Below are positions 8,045-19,444 of a stretch of 64,000 nt of DNA, one piece after another. The stretch comes from Solirubrobacter soli DSM 22325 (lineage in GTDB: Bacteria; Actinomycetota; Thermoleophilia; Solirubrobacterales; Solirubrobacteraceae), in assembly GCF_000423665.1 (NCBI RefSeq), contig NZ_AUIK01000020.1, forward strand, positions 124,001-188,000, given 5' to 3'. The position numbers and the translations under genes were made by a program. Positions within the stretch are counted from its first letter, which is position 1, and the number at the start of each line of letters is the position of its first letter. A model generated the notes under the pieces. The model saw nothing but the letters and a program-made list of their open reading frames with translations, had not been told where the DNA came from and searched no databases.

Positions 8045-8747
8045 CGGTGCCGCTCCCGGTGACGCTCTGGGTGACGTGCGGAGGGTTGCCGCCGTAGAGG
8101 ATCGCGCCGGTGCCCGAGAGCTTCGCGTTGAGGCTGCGCGTCGCCGTGAGCATGATGGTGCCGTTGCCTGCGAGCGCGACGTTCGCGTCGCGCGCGACGA
8201 GCCGCCGCAGCAGCGCGGTTCCCTGGCCGTCCATCGTGAGTGTGAGCGTCCTCGTGGTCCCCGTCGCGTCGATGACGCCACTGCCCGGCATCGCGACGGT
8301 CAGGTGCTCATTGGCGATGCCGCTCGCGGAGATGTTCCCCGCGCCGTCGAGCCGCAGGCCCGCGAGCGAGGGAACGCTCACCACCACGAACATCGGGCTC
8401 TTCGCGTTGAGGTCGCCGGGAGTGGTATCGATCAGCAGCGTGCCGGCGTGGACGCTGGTCGTGACGCGTCCGAGCAGGTTCTCGTCAGCGTGGACGACGA
8501 CCGACTGCCTCGCCCCCACTCGCACGACGACGTTGTTGGCGCCGGTGAGATCGACCGTGGTGAAGGGCGGAACCGAACGCGCCTGCGTGGCGGCGTGGCC
8601 CGACCCGGTGCCCGTGCTCGTGGTCGAAGTCGCGAAGAAGATCCGGTCCACGAGCAGCATGAGGAGGATCGCGACCACGATCGCGCCGGCGACGATGACC
8701 GCTCGCTGAAACCGGCTCCGATGGGTTGTCGTGTGTCCGGTGCTCAT
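8031..8747 (-). CDS. GIN-domain (DUF2807) membrane-anchored beta-helix protein
   Basis: A 238-aa protein with one N-terminal membrane anchor (VIVAGAIVVAILLMLLV, about residues 19-36) and an extracytoplasmic domain of the DUF2807 / head-of-autotransporter-adhesin type. The domain shows repeated short beta strands such as LRLDGAGNISASG, VAMPGSGVIDATG and LSGTGAILYGG. These proteins form a right-handed beta helix; their function is not established. The ATG at 8747 is chosen since the 25 residues upstream are not signal-like. It is convergent with the kinase gene, overlapping by 14 bp, and may be part of its envelope regulon. Confidence 0.8.
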   Translation of the reverse strand: MSTGHTTTHRSRFQRAVIVAGAIVVAILLMLLVDRIFFATSTTSTGTGSGHAATQARSVPPFTTVDLTGANNVVVRVGARQSVVVHADENLLGRVTTSVHAGTLLIDTTPGDLNAKSPMFVVVSVPSLAGLRLDGAGNISASGIANEHLTVAMPGSGVIDATGTTRTLTLTMDGQGTALLRRLVARDANVALAGNGTIMLTATRSLNAKLSGTGAILYGGNPPHVTQSVTGSGTVNAG

Positions 8748-8850
8748 GGCGCACATCCACGGCAACCGTCTCACCGCGCCGACGCCGGCACATCCGCACG
8801 TGTCCACAATCGGGGTGCGCACAACTACTCACGTGCTTGTGGCCGGGATC

Positions 8851-8896
8851 GATCGCACCCCCCAAAGCGGGGGGAAACCCCTCTGCGATCAAGGGG
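8851..8896. promoter_or_regulatory. nested inverted repeat with two alternative pairings
   Basis: GATCGCA (8851-8857) pairs with TGCGATC (8884-8890) and encloses CCCCCC (8858-8863) paired with GGGGGG (8869-8874). A competing pairing, CCCCT (8878-8882) with AGGGG (8892-8896), would break the outer stem. The layout suits a conformational leader or attenuator in front of the DUF2807 gene on the minus strand, about 105 bp upstream of its start, but it could also be a terminator. It does not match a riboswitch class I can name. Confidence 0.4.
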
Positions 8897-8962
8897 TATC
8901 GCTCCGGATCGGTCCGCCGCGGAACGCCCCACACAGGACGGTGACCGTGCTCCCGCGGGAGT

Positions 8963-8989
8963 AGGCGCTGTCTGACCCCTGCAGCGCCT
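8963..8989 (-). terminator. hairpin downstream of the 9084-9773 gene
   Basis: AGGCGCTG (8963-8970) and CAGCGCCT (8982-8989) form an 8-bp perfect stem with an 11-nt loop, about 95 bp past the stop codon of the minus-strand gene at 9084. No T tract follows, which is usual for hairpins in high-GC actinobacteria. Confidence 0.4.
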
Positions 8990-9083
8990 TGCACGGACGG
9001 ACCCGTGTGCAGGCGCGGGTCGGCCGTGCGTGGACCCCTCCTCCCGCGTTGCCGGCCCGCGCCACGGTTCGACGAACGAGCCG

Positions 9084-9773
9084 CTAGAACGGCGGGTGCT
9101 GCGTCCAGTCGTGACCTGCGATGTGCGGCGGCCCACCCTTCGGGACGATGCTGTGCCACTGCGCGCGCCAGCGCTGTGGCGCCAGCAGCAACGTCTCTGC
9201 GATGGCCGCGGCCAGGGTCGCGGGCGTGTGCCGGGACCAGTCGAAGCTGAGGAAGACCTGATGCGAGCTCCGGTATCTGAGGGTGACCGCGAAGCGCTTG
9301 GGGTCATCCCACGCCGTCTGGACCCAGTCGAAGCTCAGGTCATGCTCGGCCAGTGCGGCGGCGACGTCCGTGCGGGTCAGGATCAGTCGGCCGGCTTCAC
9401 GCCCGGACGTTTCCCACGAGTGGTCGCTCCCCGCACGCTCGACCTCGCGGTCGTACTGATCGGCCGCGAACACCGCGGCGCGGTTCATCGGAACCTCCTC
9501 GCGCCACTCCCAGTGCACCTCGTCGTCGACGCGAACGATCGTCGCGTCGGTCATCCCGCAGCCGTACACGCCGCACTCGCAGCGCGCGACGCCGATCGTG
9601 CGCGGCTCCGGCGTCGCCCGAAATCGGTTCTCGGGGATCAGCACCGCATAGGGATCCATGCCCATCCCAGCCCCGGCCTTGGTCATCTCCACGTCGTTGA
9701 CGAAGATTTCAACCTCGAACTCGTCTGGGCTGTCGTCGACACGCGCGATTGAGAGACGAAGCCGATCGGCCAT
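9084..9773 (-). CDS. uncharacterised 229-aa protein with CxCGxxGC motif
   Basis: I recognise no named function. The protein is acidic and cytosolic (no signal or membrane segment), with a central ARCECGVYGCGMTDATI motif (about residues 65-81) of the kind seen in many actinobacterial proteins of unknown function, possibly a metal site or disulfide knuckle. The C-terminal third is rich in Trp and His (SFDWSRHTP, RWRAQWHS, HDWTQHPPF). The ATG at 9773 is used because the open frame upstream runs antisense-like through the intergenic region. It stands alone, 107 bp downstream of the GltD-like gene on the same strand. Confidence 0.6.
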   Translation of the reverse strand: MADRLRLSIARVDDSPDEFEVEIFVNDVEMTKAGAGMGMDPYAVLIPENRFRATPEPRTIGVARCECGVYGCGMTDATIVRVDDEVHWEWREEVPMNRAAVFAADQYDREVERAGSDHSWETSGREAGRLILTRTDVAAALAEHDLSFDWVQTAWDDPKRFAVTLRYRSSHQVFLSFDWSRHTPATLAAAIAETLLLAPQRWRAQWHSIVPKGGPPHIAGHDWTQHPPF

Positions 9774-9880
9774 CGGCTCAGCGTACTTCGACCACGGCGA
9801 TCTTCCGCTTGACGGAGACCTAGCGGTCAGGCAGACCATAGGCTCACCGGCCCGACACGGATCGTGATCCACGTCGCGCA

Positions 9881-11512
9881 CTAGATCGGTTCGGGCTCCA
9901 TCTCGATCGCGCCGCACGGGCATTCCTGCATGCACAGGCCGCAGCCTTTGCAGTAGTCGAGGTCGAAGGCGTAGGCGTAGGCCTCTGTGCCATCGAGCTT
10001 GATGACGGCGTTGTCGGGGCAGACGCCGTAGCAGTTGTCGCAGGCGAAGCACGAGCCGCACGAGAGGCAGCGACGGGCTTCGAAGAGCGCGGTCGAGGTG
10101 TCGAGGCCGCCGGTCACCTCGTCGAAGGTCGATGCGCGGCGGGCCGCCTCGATCTGCGGCCGGACGGTGCGCGGCGCGTCGTCGTAGTACCACGGATTCA
10201 GGGCGTCGAACGTCGCGGGCGATCCGGAGGATTCTGGGACGAAAGCCTCCTCGCGCAGCCATGCGTCGATGCCTCGGGCGGCGACGCGCCCGTGGCCGAC
10301 GGCGGCAGTGACGGTCCGCTCGGCGGGGACGATGTCACCGCCGGCGAACACGCCCGGGCGGCCGGTCATCAGGTTCTCGCCGACGTGGACGACCCCGTCG
10401 ACGATCTCCACGCCGGACGCGCGTTCGAGCAGTGAGAGGTCGGACTCCTGGCCGAGTGCGAGCACCAGCGAGTCGGCTTCGAGCTCCTCCAGCTCGCCGG
10501 TCGGCTGCGGGAAGCCCGACTCGTCGAGCTCCATCCGTTCCAGCGTCAGCCGCCCACCGTCGGCGTGACGGACGGTCGAGAGCCACTTGACCTTCACGCC
10601 CTCGGCGAGCGCCTCCTCGAGCTCGGAGTCGTGAGCGGGCATGCGATCGCGCGTGCGGCGGTAGACGACGACGGCCTCCTCGGCACCGAGGCGCTTGGCG
10701 GTACGGGCCGCGTCGAAGGCCGTGTTGCCGCCGCCATAGACGGCGACGCGACGGCCGAGCAGCGGCGGGCCGGCGCCCTCCATGTCGTGCAGGAGGGCGA
10801 CCGCGTCGAGCATCTTGGCGGCGCTGCCGGCGGGGATGTACGCGCGCTTGCCGAGATGGGCGCCGACCGCGACGAACGCGGCGTCGAACGCGCCATCGCG
10901 CATGACGCCCGCCAGATCATCCACGCGCCGGTCGCAGTGCAGCGTCACGCCCAGTGCGAGGATGCGCGAGACCTCGGCGTCGAGGACCTCCCGCGGCAGG
11001 CGGTAGCGCGGAATGCCGAAGCGCATCATCCCGCCCGCGGCGGGGCCGGCCTCGTAGATCTCGACCTCGTGACCGAGCAACGCGAGGTGGTAGGCCGCGG
11101 ACAGGCCTGACGGGCCGGCGCCGACGACCAACACGCGCTTGCCGCTCGGCGGCGCGGTGACCGACATGGTCCAGCCCTGGCGGATCGCCTCGTCGCCGAG
11201 GAAGCGCTCGACGGAGTTGATCCCGACCGCCTCGTCGAGCTGGGCGCGGTTGCAGGCGGTCTCGCACGGGTGGTAACAGACGCGGCCCATGATCGCCGGC
11301 AGGGGGTTGACCGCCATGATCGTGCGCCAGGCCTGCTCGTAGTCGCCCTCCTCGGCGTGGTAGAGCCACGCCTGCGGGTCCTCGCCGGCGGGGCAGCCGC
11401 TCGCGCACGGCGCGGTGTTGCGGACGTAGACCGGGCGCTCGGTGCGCCACGAGCCGGTCTTGTTGGCCAGGCTCGAGCCGATCTCCAGGGTGATCGCGAA
11501 GGGGCGGTTCAT
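9881..11512 (-). CDS. GltD-like NAD(P)H:ferredoxin flavoprotein with PorD-like [4Fe-4S] tail
   Basis: A 543-aa protein related to the glutamate synthase beta subunit and NfnB. The N-terminal Fer4_20-type domain (NTAPCASGCPAGEDP, GRVCYHPCETACNR) is followed by an FAD Rossmann motif VLVVGAGPSGLSAAYHLA (about 125-142), an NAD(P)-binding motif VAVYGGGNTAFDAAR and VFAGGDI. The tail, residues 482-543, has two Cys clusters ending CKGCGLCMQECPCGA and resembles PorD, the delta subunit of four-subunit 2-oxoacid:ferredoxin oxidoreductases. No separate PorD gene exists in the operon. The protein probably serves both as the oxidoreductase's electron-transfer subunit and as a ferredoxin:NAD(P) oxidoreductase. 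It overlaps the PorB gene by ATGA. Confidence 0.88.
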   Translation of the reverse strand: MNRPFAITLEIGSSLANKTGSWRTERPVYVRNTAPCASGCPAGEDPQAWLYHAEEGDYEQAWRTIMAVNPLPAIMGRVCYHPCETACNRAQLDEAVGINSVERFLGDEAIRQGWTMSVTAPPSGKRVLVVGAGPSGLSAAYHLALLGHEVEIYEAGPAAGGMMRFGIPRYRLPREVLDAEVSRILALGVTLHCDRRVDDLAGVMRDGAFDAAFVAVGAHLGKRAYIPAGSAAKMLDAVALLHDMEGAGPPLLGRRVAVYGGGNTAFDAARTAKRLGAEEAVVVYRRTRDRMPAHDSELEEALAEGVKVKWLSTVRHADGGRLTLERMELDESGFPQPTGELEELEADSLVLALGQESDLSLLERASGVEIVDGVVHVGENLMTGRPGVFAGGDIVPAERTVTAAVGHGRVAARGIDAWLREEAFVPESSGSPATFDALNPWYYDDAPRTVRPQIEAARRASTFDEVTGGLDTSTALFEARRCLSCGSCFACDNCYGVCPDNAVIKLDGTEAYAYAFDLDYCKGCGLCMQECPCGAIEMEPEPI

Positions 11513-12480
11513 GGCAGTAGTCCGAAACGGTCGATGGTGCGGTCGGCGCGGGCCTGGATGCGCGCGATGACATCGTCGCGACGCTCGGGCTCGAACAGGT
11601 GGCGGAAGCGGCGCTGCGGGCGCAAGTACTCCTCCACGCTGACGCGATGGCGGATCTTGGTCGTCGCGGTGACGTCGCCGCGCGCGCCCTCGAAGACCGG
11701 GAACAGCCCGCTCTGGGTCGCGAGCCGGGCGATCTGCACCGCGCCATGGGATGCGGTACCCCAGCCGAGCGGGCACGTCACGAGCACGTGCAGGTAGCGC
11801 GCGCCGCGCATCCCCATCGCCCGCTCGACCTTGGCCTCGAGGTCGTGCAGGTCGGCGATCGTCGCCGTGGCGACGTATGGGATCTCGTGCGCGAGCGCGA
11901 TCAGCGGCGCGCTCTTGCCCTGGCCGAAGACGTTGCCGGGCTCCTCCCCGACAGCCTGCGTGGTGGCGGTGCGCGCGGCGGGCGGCGTCGCGCCGGACCG
12001 CTGCACCCCGGTGTTCATGTAGCCCTCGTTGTCGTAACAGACGTAGAGCACGTCGTCGTTGCGCTCGAACATGCCCGAGAGGCAGGCGAAGCCGATGTCC
12101 ACGGTCCCGCCGTCACCGCCCTGGCCGAGGACGCGCACGTCGGTGCGGCCCTTGGCCTTCAGCGCGGCCGCGATGCCAGTGGCCACGGCGGGAGCATTGC
12201 CGAACAGCGAGTGCAGCCACGGCAGCTGCCATGAGCTCTCGGGATAGGGCGTGGAGAAGACCTCGAGGCAGCCGGTGGCGTTCGCCGCGATCAACTGCCC
12301 CGACGCCGCGCGCAGCGCCGCGTCGACGACGTAGCGCGCGCCGAGCGCCTCGCCGCAGCCCTGGCACGCCCGGTGGCCCTTGGTGATCGCGTTGGCGCGT
12401 GCGCCATCGGCCTGCGCGGTGCGCTGCTCGATCGGCAGCAGCCGGTTGCCGACCGCGAAGGAGCCGACTTGGTAGGGCAT
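11509..12480 (-). CDS. porB: 2-oxoacid (pyruvate):ferredoxin oxidoreductase, beta subunit
   Basis: A 323-aa thiamine-diphosphate-binding subunit. GQGGDGGTVDIGF (about 119-131) with DNEGYMNTGVQRSG is the ThDP/Mg motif. Cysteines C39 and C42 (ACQGCGEA), C71 and the one in VTCPLGW (about 237) match the four ligands of the beta-subunit [4Fe-4S] cluster. It converts a 2-oxoacid plus CoA into acyl-CoA, CO2 and reduced ferredoxin, and can run in reverse. Pyruvate is favoured because of the neighbouring pyruvate phosphate dikinase. It lies 2 bp after PorA and overlaps the GltD-like gene. Confidence 0.92.
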   Translation of the reverse strand: MPYQVGSFAVGNRLLPIEQRTAQADGARANAITKGHRACQGCGEALGARYVVDAALRAASGQLIAANATGCLEVFSTPYPESSWQLPWLHSLFGNAPAVATGIAAALKAKGRTDVRVLGQGGDGGTVDIGFACLSGMFERNDDVLYVCYDNEGYMNTGVQRSGATPPAARTATTQAVGEEPGNVFGQGKSAPLIALAHEIPYVATATIADLHDLEAKVERAMGMRGARYLHVLVTCPLGWGTASHGAVQIARLATQSGLFPVFEGARGDVTATTKIRHRVSVEEYLRPQRRFRHLFEPERRDDVIARIQARADRTIDRFGLLP

Positions 12481-12482
12481 GA

Positions 12483-13697
12483 TCAGCGCCTCCCGGCGAG
12501 GTCGGAGAGCATGTTCTCGGCGTGCGGGCCCGAGGTGCGGGCCAGCTCGCGATCCACGAGCTCCCGGTTGAGATCGAGGAAGGTCAGCGGACCGAGGTCG
12601 GCGTCGAGCATCGCGTCCAGCGACGCGCTCGTGATCGGGCGGCCCCCGAGGCCGGCGATCACGTCGCGGACCTCGATGCCGCTGCCTTCCAGCGCGAGCC
12701 GCACGTTCTGGCCGACGATCCCACCCACGCCGACCGCGAACGACTTCTCCACCACGACCACCCGCTGCGCACCCGCAAGCGCCGCCCTGACCGCCTCCAG
12801 CGGGAACGGCCGGAACGTGCGGATCGCGAGCGCCCCGATCCGCTCGCCGGCGTCCCGGCGCCGGTCGATGACGTCCTCGATCGTGCCCAGGACCGAGCCG
12901 AGCGCGACGACCACGGTCTCCGCGTCCTCGAGCCGGTACCCACGCACGAGCCCTCCGGAGGCGCGGCCGAACGCCGCCTCGAACTCGGCGGCGATCCGGG
13001 GGATGGTCTCCAGCGCGAGCCGCTGTTTGGCGTGCATCAGGTAGCGGACCTCCATGAACGCCTCGGGGCCGACCATCGCGCCGATCGTCATCGGGTCATC
13101 GGGGTCCAGCACCTGGCGCGGCTCGAACGGCGGCAGGAACCCGTCGACCTCGGCTTGCGTGGGCAGCTCGACGCGCTCCACCGCGTGTGTGAGCACGAAC
13201 CCGTCCATGCAGACCATGACCGGCAGCGAGAGCTCCTCGGCGATCCGGAACGCCTGAACGTGCACGTCGACCGCTTCCTGGTTGGACTCCACGAACAGCT
13301 GGATCCAGCCCGAGTCGCGCTGTGACATCGAGTCGCTGTGGTCGTTCCAGATGTTGATCGGCGCACCGAGCGCGCGGTTGGCGATCGTCATCACGATCGG
13401 CAGCCCGAGCCCGGAGGCGTTGTAGACCGCTTCGGACATGTAGAGCAGGCCCTGGCTCGCGGTCGCGGTGTACGTGCGCGCCCCGGTCGCCGACGCGCCG
13501 ATGCACACCGACATCGCGGCGAACTCGGACTCGACGTTGATGAACTCGCAGGGCGCCAGCCGGCCCGTCTTCACGAGCGCCGACAGACCTTCGACGATGT
13601 GCGTCTGGGGCGAGATCGGGTACGCGCCGATCACCTCCGGGCGACAGCGCGCGACGGTCTCGGCGACGGCGCGCGAGCCTTCGATCTGGCTAGGCAT
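12483..13697 (-). CDS. porA: 2-oxoacid (pyruvate):ferredoxin oxidoreductase, alpha subunit
   Basis: A 404-aa alpha subunit. YPISPQTHIVE near residue 26 and FINVESEFAAMSVCIGASATGARTYTATASQG are the conserved pyrimidine-domain and CoA-region signatures, with the activating Glu of ThDP in VESE. The C-terminal domain carries VVVVEKSFAVGVGG. The start at 13697 overlaps the gamma-subunit stop by 8 bp, and the frame upstream of it belongs to the gamma gene's territory. It forms the catalytic core together with PorB. Confidence 0.92.
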   Translation of the reverse strand: MPSQIEGSRAVAETVARCRPEVIGAYPISPQTHIVEGLSALVKTGRLAPCEFINVESEFAAMSVCIGASATGARTYTATASQGLLYMSEAVYNASGLGLPIVMTIANRALGAPINIWNDHSDSMSQRDSGWIQLFVESNQEAVDVHVQAFRIAEELSLPVMVCMDGFVLTHAVERVELPTQAEVDGFLPPFEPRQVLDPDDPMTIGAMVGPEAFMEVRYLMHAKQRLALETIPRIAAEFEAAFGRASGGLVRGYRLEDAETVVVALGSVLGTIEDVIDRRRDAGERIGALAIRTFRPFPLEAVRAALAGAQRVVVVEKSFAVGVGGIVGQNVRLALEGSGIEVRDVIAGLGGRPITSASLDAMLDADLGPLTFLDLNRELVDRELARTSGPHAENMLSDLAGRR

Positions 13698-14216
13698 GCG
13701 CGTGCACCGCGTCATAGGCCGCCCGGGCCGCCGCGACGTTGCCGTCAGCCAGCGCACCGGAGAAGCGCTCCCGGATCGCCGCCTCCAGCGCGCCGAAGGT
13801 CGCGACACCCGTGGTGGCGACCAGCGCACCGAGGAGCGCCGTTCCCGGCATCGGCCGGCCGAGATGCCTCCGCGCCAACTCGGTCGCCGCGACGGTGATC
13901 ACACGGCCCGGGGCCTCGACATCGCCGCTGGTGTTGACCAGCAGCAGCGGTGCCGAGAGATCGATCGAGTGCAGCAGCGTCGGGTCCTGCACGACCAGCA
14001 CATCGGGGTCGGCGATCGGCTCGCGGGTCCGGATCTCGTGATGATCGATGCGACAGAACGCCATCACCGGCGCACCGGTGCGCTCGGAGCCGAAGAGCGG
14101 GAACGCCTGCGCGTGAAGCCCGTCGCGGAACGCGGCGACGGCGAGCAACTCGGCGGATGTCACCACCCCCTGACCGCCACGCCCGTGGAAGCGAACCTTG
14201 AGCATGCGCGCGAGGG

Positions 14217-14220
<4 letters not shown>
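13690..14220 (-). CDS. porG: 2-oxoacid (pyruvate):ferredoxin oxidoreductase, gamma subunit
   Basis: A 176-aa gamma subunit with the family start VRFHGRGGQGVVTSAELLA, followed by FPLFGSERTGAPVMAFCRI. The ATG at 14220 overlaps the stop of the upstream pyruvate phosphate dikinase gene (ATGA), which decides it over the in-frame ATG at 14206. Gamma, alpha and beta are present as separate genes. The delta function seems to be fused to the GltD-like protein. Confidence 0.92.
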
Positions 14221-16853
<2,633 letters not shown>

Positions 16854-17007
16854 GTCGGCGATTCTCGACGCGCGCGGGCCTCGCCACATGCGCAGTAGGG
16901 CGCGGAGTTATCGCGGAGAGCTACGGACCGCGACGGGGGTGGTTTCCCGATGACCCCGCGCTCAGCCGTGCATACCGTTCCCCTTAGACCGTCGACAGGA
17001 GGATGAC

Positions 17008-17277
17008 GTGCCCCTTCGCGCCGGCAGTAACGGCTTCGGCCACATCGGCCGCGGGGCGTCGCCCGAGGCCATCGACGCGTTGCAGGCCCGCGACCCGGCG
17101 TTCGTCGCCCGGACGCTGCCCGCCTCATGGGCGTTCCTGTGGGCCTATTTCCGGCCGGAGGCGCGAGACGAGCGCGAGCGGCTGCGAGAAGAGCAACGGG
17201 CCGAGCGCGAGCTCGCTGCCGAGCGAGCCCGTCTCGACGAATCGGGGCTCGCAGACCTCAACGCCAGAGCACTTTGA
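17008..17277 (+). CDS. small protein with charged coiled-coil C-terminus
   Basis: An 89-aa protein of unknown function. A GTG start at 17008 is decided by a strong AGGAGG at 16997-17002. The first half is neutral (GFGHIGRGASPEAIDALQARD, a Trp/Phe patch ASWAFLWAYFRP), and residues 52-80 are an uninterrupted run of Arg/Glu suited to a helix or coiled coil. It is divergent from the dikinase operon and its 3' end faces the GCS2-type ligase gene. Confidence 0.55.
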   Translation: MPLRAGSNGFGHIGRGASPEAIDALQARDPAFVARTLPASWAFLWAYFRPEARDERERLREEQRAERELAAERARLDESGLADLNARAL

Positions 17278-17304
17278 CGCCACTGCGCCGGCGTCGTCGG
17301 CCGG

Positions 17305-18435
17305 TCAGCTCGCCGTGCGGGCTGCGATGTCACGCGTGACATCACGCAGGCCGCCGGTCGCCGCGAACGTGTCGAGTTGGCGGGAAGCGCCGGTCCCGTT
17401 GCGCAGGATCCGTTCGATCCCGAGCAGCTGGTGGGTCGACCCGAGCTCGGCGGCGGACGGGGCGATCCGCTCGAGCGTGCGGGCGATCATCTCGCGGGCC
17501 GGGATGGGGCCGCCTTCCGACGGGTCGCAAAGCGTCGCCTCGAGGCCATAGCGTGCTGCCTGCCACTTGTTCTCTTGCGCGATCAGCGGATGACATGGGC
17601 CGGCCGGGGTGGTGGCGTAGTGGTGGACGAGCGCCTGGACATAGGCCGCGAGCGCGATCGCGTCGGCGACGTGCGTGATCGCGTCCATGACGCGCACCTC
17701 GACCGTGCCGAACCGCGGGTGCGGGCGCACGTCCCACCACGTCCGCGTGTAGTCCTCCAGACAGCCGGACTCGACCAACTGCTCGATCACGCGGACGTAC
17801 TCGGCGTAGGACCCGAACGACGGGGGCGGTCCTGAGCGCGGGAAGGCGGAGAAGATCAGGTGCCGGCACGAGGCGTAGCCGGTGGGGACGCCGCGCCAGA
17901 ACGGCGAGTTGGCGGACAGCGCCACGAGCTCGCACAGATGCGGGCGCAGCGCCTCGACGACGCGGATCGCGCGGTCGGGGTCGTCGACGCCGACGTGGAC
18001 GTGCAGGCCGTAGATCAACTCGCGACGGCCGGCGTACTGCAGCTGGTCCAGGAGCATCCGGTAGCGCTCGCGGCGCATCACCCGCTGGTCCTCGAACAGG
18101 CCAAACGGATGGGTGCCGGCCGAGCCGAGGCGAACACCTTGCCGGCGCGCCGAGAGCACCGCGTGATGCCGCACGCGCCGTAGCTCCGCCGAGACCTCAT
18201 CGATCGTCGCGCAGACGCCGGTATGGAACTCCACGAGCGAGTCGAACAGCTCCGGGGAGACACGGTCGGCGAACTCGCCGTCGCGCTCGGCCTCGAGCAG
18301 ACGCTCGGCCGCGGGCACCAACTCGAACGACTCCGGGTCGAGCAGCATGTACTCCTCCTCGACCCCGATCGTGAACGGCGGGAGCGCGCCGAACCGGTGG
18401 TCGCGCACATCGAGGGCAGCGGCGAGCTCAGACAT
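17305..18435 (-). CDS. GCS2-type carboxylate-amine ligase (YbdK/EgtA-like)
   Basis: A 376-aa member of the glutamate-cysteine ligase type 2 family. Signatures are FTIGVEEEYMLLDPESFELVP near the N-terminus (the EEE metal/ATP triad), YGLHVHVGVDDPD in the middle and RPHPRFGTVEVRVMDA. These enzymes make gamma-glutamyl or related peptide bonds with ATP; YbdK-type proteins have weak glutamate-cysteine ligase activity and their true substrates are often unknown. The ATG at 18435 places the conserved EEE motif at about residue 26. No ergothioneine or glutathione genes are adjacent. Confidence 0.85.
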   Translation of the reverse strand: MSELAAALDVRDHRFGALPPFTIGVEEEYMLLDPESFELVPAAERLLEAERDGEFADRVSPELFDSLVEFHTGVCATIDEVSAELRRVRHHAVLSARRQGVRLGSAGTHPFGLFEDQRVMRRERYRMLLDQLQYAGRRELIYGLHVHVGVDDPDRAIRVVEALRPHLCELVALSANSPFWRGVPTGYASCRHLIFSAFPRSGPPPSFGSYAEYVRVIEQLVESGCLEDYTRTWWDVRPHPRFGTVEVRVMDAITHVADAIALAAYVQALVHHYATTPAGPCHPLIAQENKWQAARYGLEATLCDPSEGGPIPAREMIARTLERIAPSAAELGSTHQLLGIERILRNGTGASRQLDTFAATGGLRDVTRDIAARTAS

Positions 18436-18602
18436 TGGATCTCGCAGCGTGCCGCCAGGAGGCCGCCCGGTCATCCGCGTGTTCTGCTCTCGGAGTCGCG
18501 GGTTTCCCGCAGTGAATCGGCGCCGTTCTGCGGAAGTCCGGAGCGCCGATCCAGGATGAAATGGCCGCAGTCACCAACCACCGCAGCCAAGGAGCAAGGG
18601 AA

Positions 18603-19157
18603 ATGCGCAAGCTCTTCCAGTACGGCGGGATCGCCGCCAGCATCGTGCTGATCGCCTTCGGGATCGGCGCCATCTACATGGGCATCGACGGACGCAGTTA
18701 TGTCCGCGACAACCTCGCCGCCGAACACATCGTCGGCACCCCCGACTCCACCATCCCCGGCCAGAAAGTCGACACCGGCACCGAGGCCCAGGCCTTCGCC
18801 AAGGTCATGCGCAAGCACACCCTCGAAGCCACCGGCGGCCAGACCTACGCCCAAATGGGCCGCTTCCTGGACAACAACGGCAAGCCCACCAACGACCAGA
18901 ACGCCGCCGCCATCGACCCCAAGACCAAGCAGCCCGTCGAAAACGGCCTGCGCAACATGTGGGTCAACGAGACCGCGCTGACCACCGCCCTGAACACCGC
19001 CTACTTCGCCGAACAGGTCGCCACCTTCGCCATCGTCATGGGCATCGCCCTGCTGCTCGCCGGCATCGGCTTCGGCATCCTCAGCTTGCGGGCCCTGCCC
19101 GCCACCGACCGCAAGGAGGAACGCGCCCCGGCCATGGCTGCGGTGCCTGCCGCCTGA
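18603..19157 (+). CDS. two-TM membrane protein with strongly C-ending codons
   Basis: A 184-aa protein with membrane segments at about residues 8-28 and 138-162, separated by a polar extracytoplasmic loop containing MGIDGRSYVRDNLAAEHIVGTPD. I know of similar uncharacterised proteins in this bacterial class but no function. The ATG at 18603 is preceded by AAGGAG about ten bases upstream; an in-frame ATG at 18561 is less likely. Nearly every codon ends in C, more so than in its neighbours, suggesting high expression. A strong hairpin follows 30 bp after the stop. Confidence 0.65.
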   Translation: MRKLFQYGGIAASIVLIAFGIGAIYMGIDGRSYVRDNLAAEHIVGTPDSTIPGQKVDTGTEAQAFAKVMRKHTLEATGGQTYAQMGRFLDNNGKPTNDQNAAAIDPKTKQPVENGLRNMWVNETALTTALNTAYFAEQVATFAIVMGIALLLAGIGFGILSLRALPATDRKEERAPAMAAVPAA

Positions 19158-19187
19158 GCGCCACCCGTCACAACCTCCCTGCAGGAC

Positions 19188-19219
19188 CCGCCGCCCCGGC
19201 CCAACAGCCGGGGCGGCGG
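19188..19219 (+). terminator. 13-bp perfect hairpin terminator
   Basis: CCGCCGCCCCGGC (19188-19200), loop CCAACA, then GCCGGGGCGGCGG (19207-19219). It starts 30 bp after the stop codon of the two-TM membrane protein gene. There is no T run, as is common for actinobacterial terminators. Confidence 0.75.
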
Positions 19220-19404
19220 TGGTATGTCGCTAGACCACGACGGCCCTGCCCCCTCCGCGACACCACGGCGGACTACGGAGCCGATGCCGGGGGTCCTACG
19301 GTGTCCCTGGCTGGCATCGATCGCGAAGATGGTGAGAGAGCGTCACCTCTGGACCCCTCATCCCGGCGCTCTGATGCCGCCCGACCCGCGGCCCCTCCAA
19401 GAGG

Positions 19405-19444
19405 GCGGCCCGCCCCGGCATCATTCCCCCGCCGGGCGGGCCGC
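19405..19444. terminator. GC-rich inverted repeat, possible terminator
   Basis: GCGGCCCGCC (19405-19414) and GGCGGGCCGC (19435-19444) form a 10-bp perfect stem, which can be extended on the loop side by CCGGC/GCCGG with a bulge. It lies in non-coding sequence 200 bp upstream of the SNase gene. It may terminate a transcript from upstream or be a regulatory structure. Confidence 0.45.

Larger units (their letters stand above)
8748..9083. other. 336-bp intergenic region with strong inverted repeats
   Basis: No convincing coding sequence was found: the short open frames here lack a ribosome site and overlap on both strands. The stretch lies upstream of the DUF2807 gene and downstream of the 9084-9773 gene. 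It holds three structured elements described separately: a nested hairpin at 8851-8896, the perfect 12-bp palindrome CTCCCGCGGGAG at 8950-8961, and a terminator-like hairpin at 8963-8989. Confidence 0.6.
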
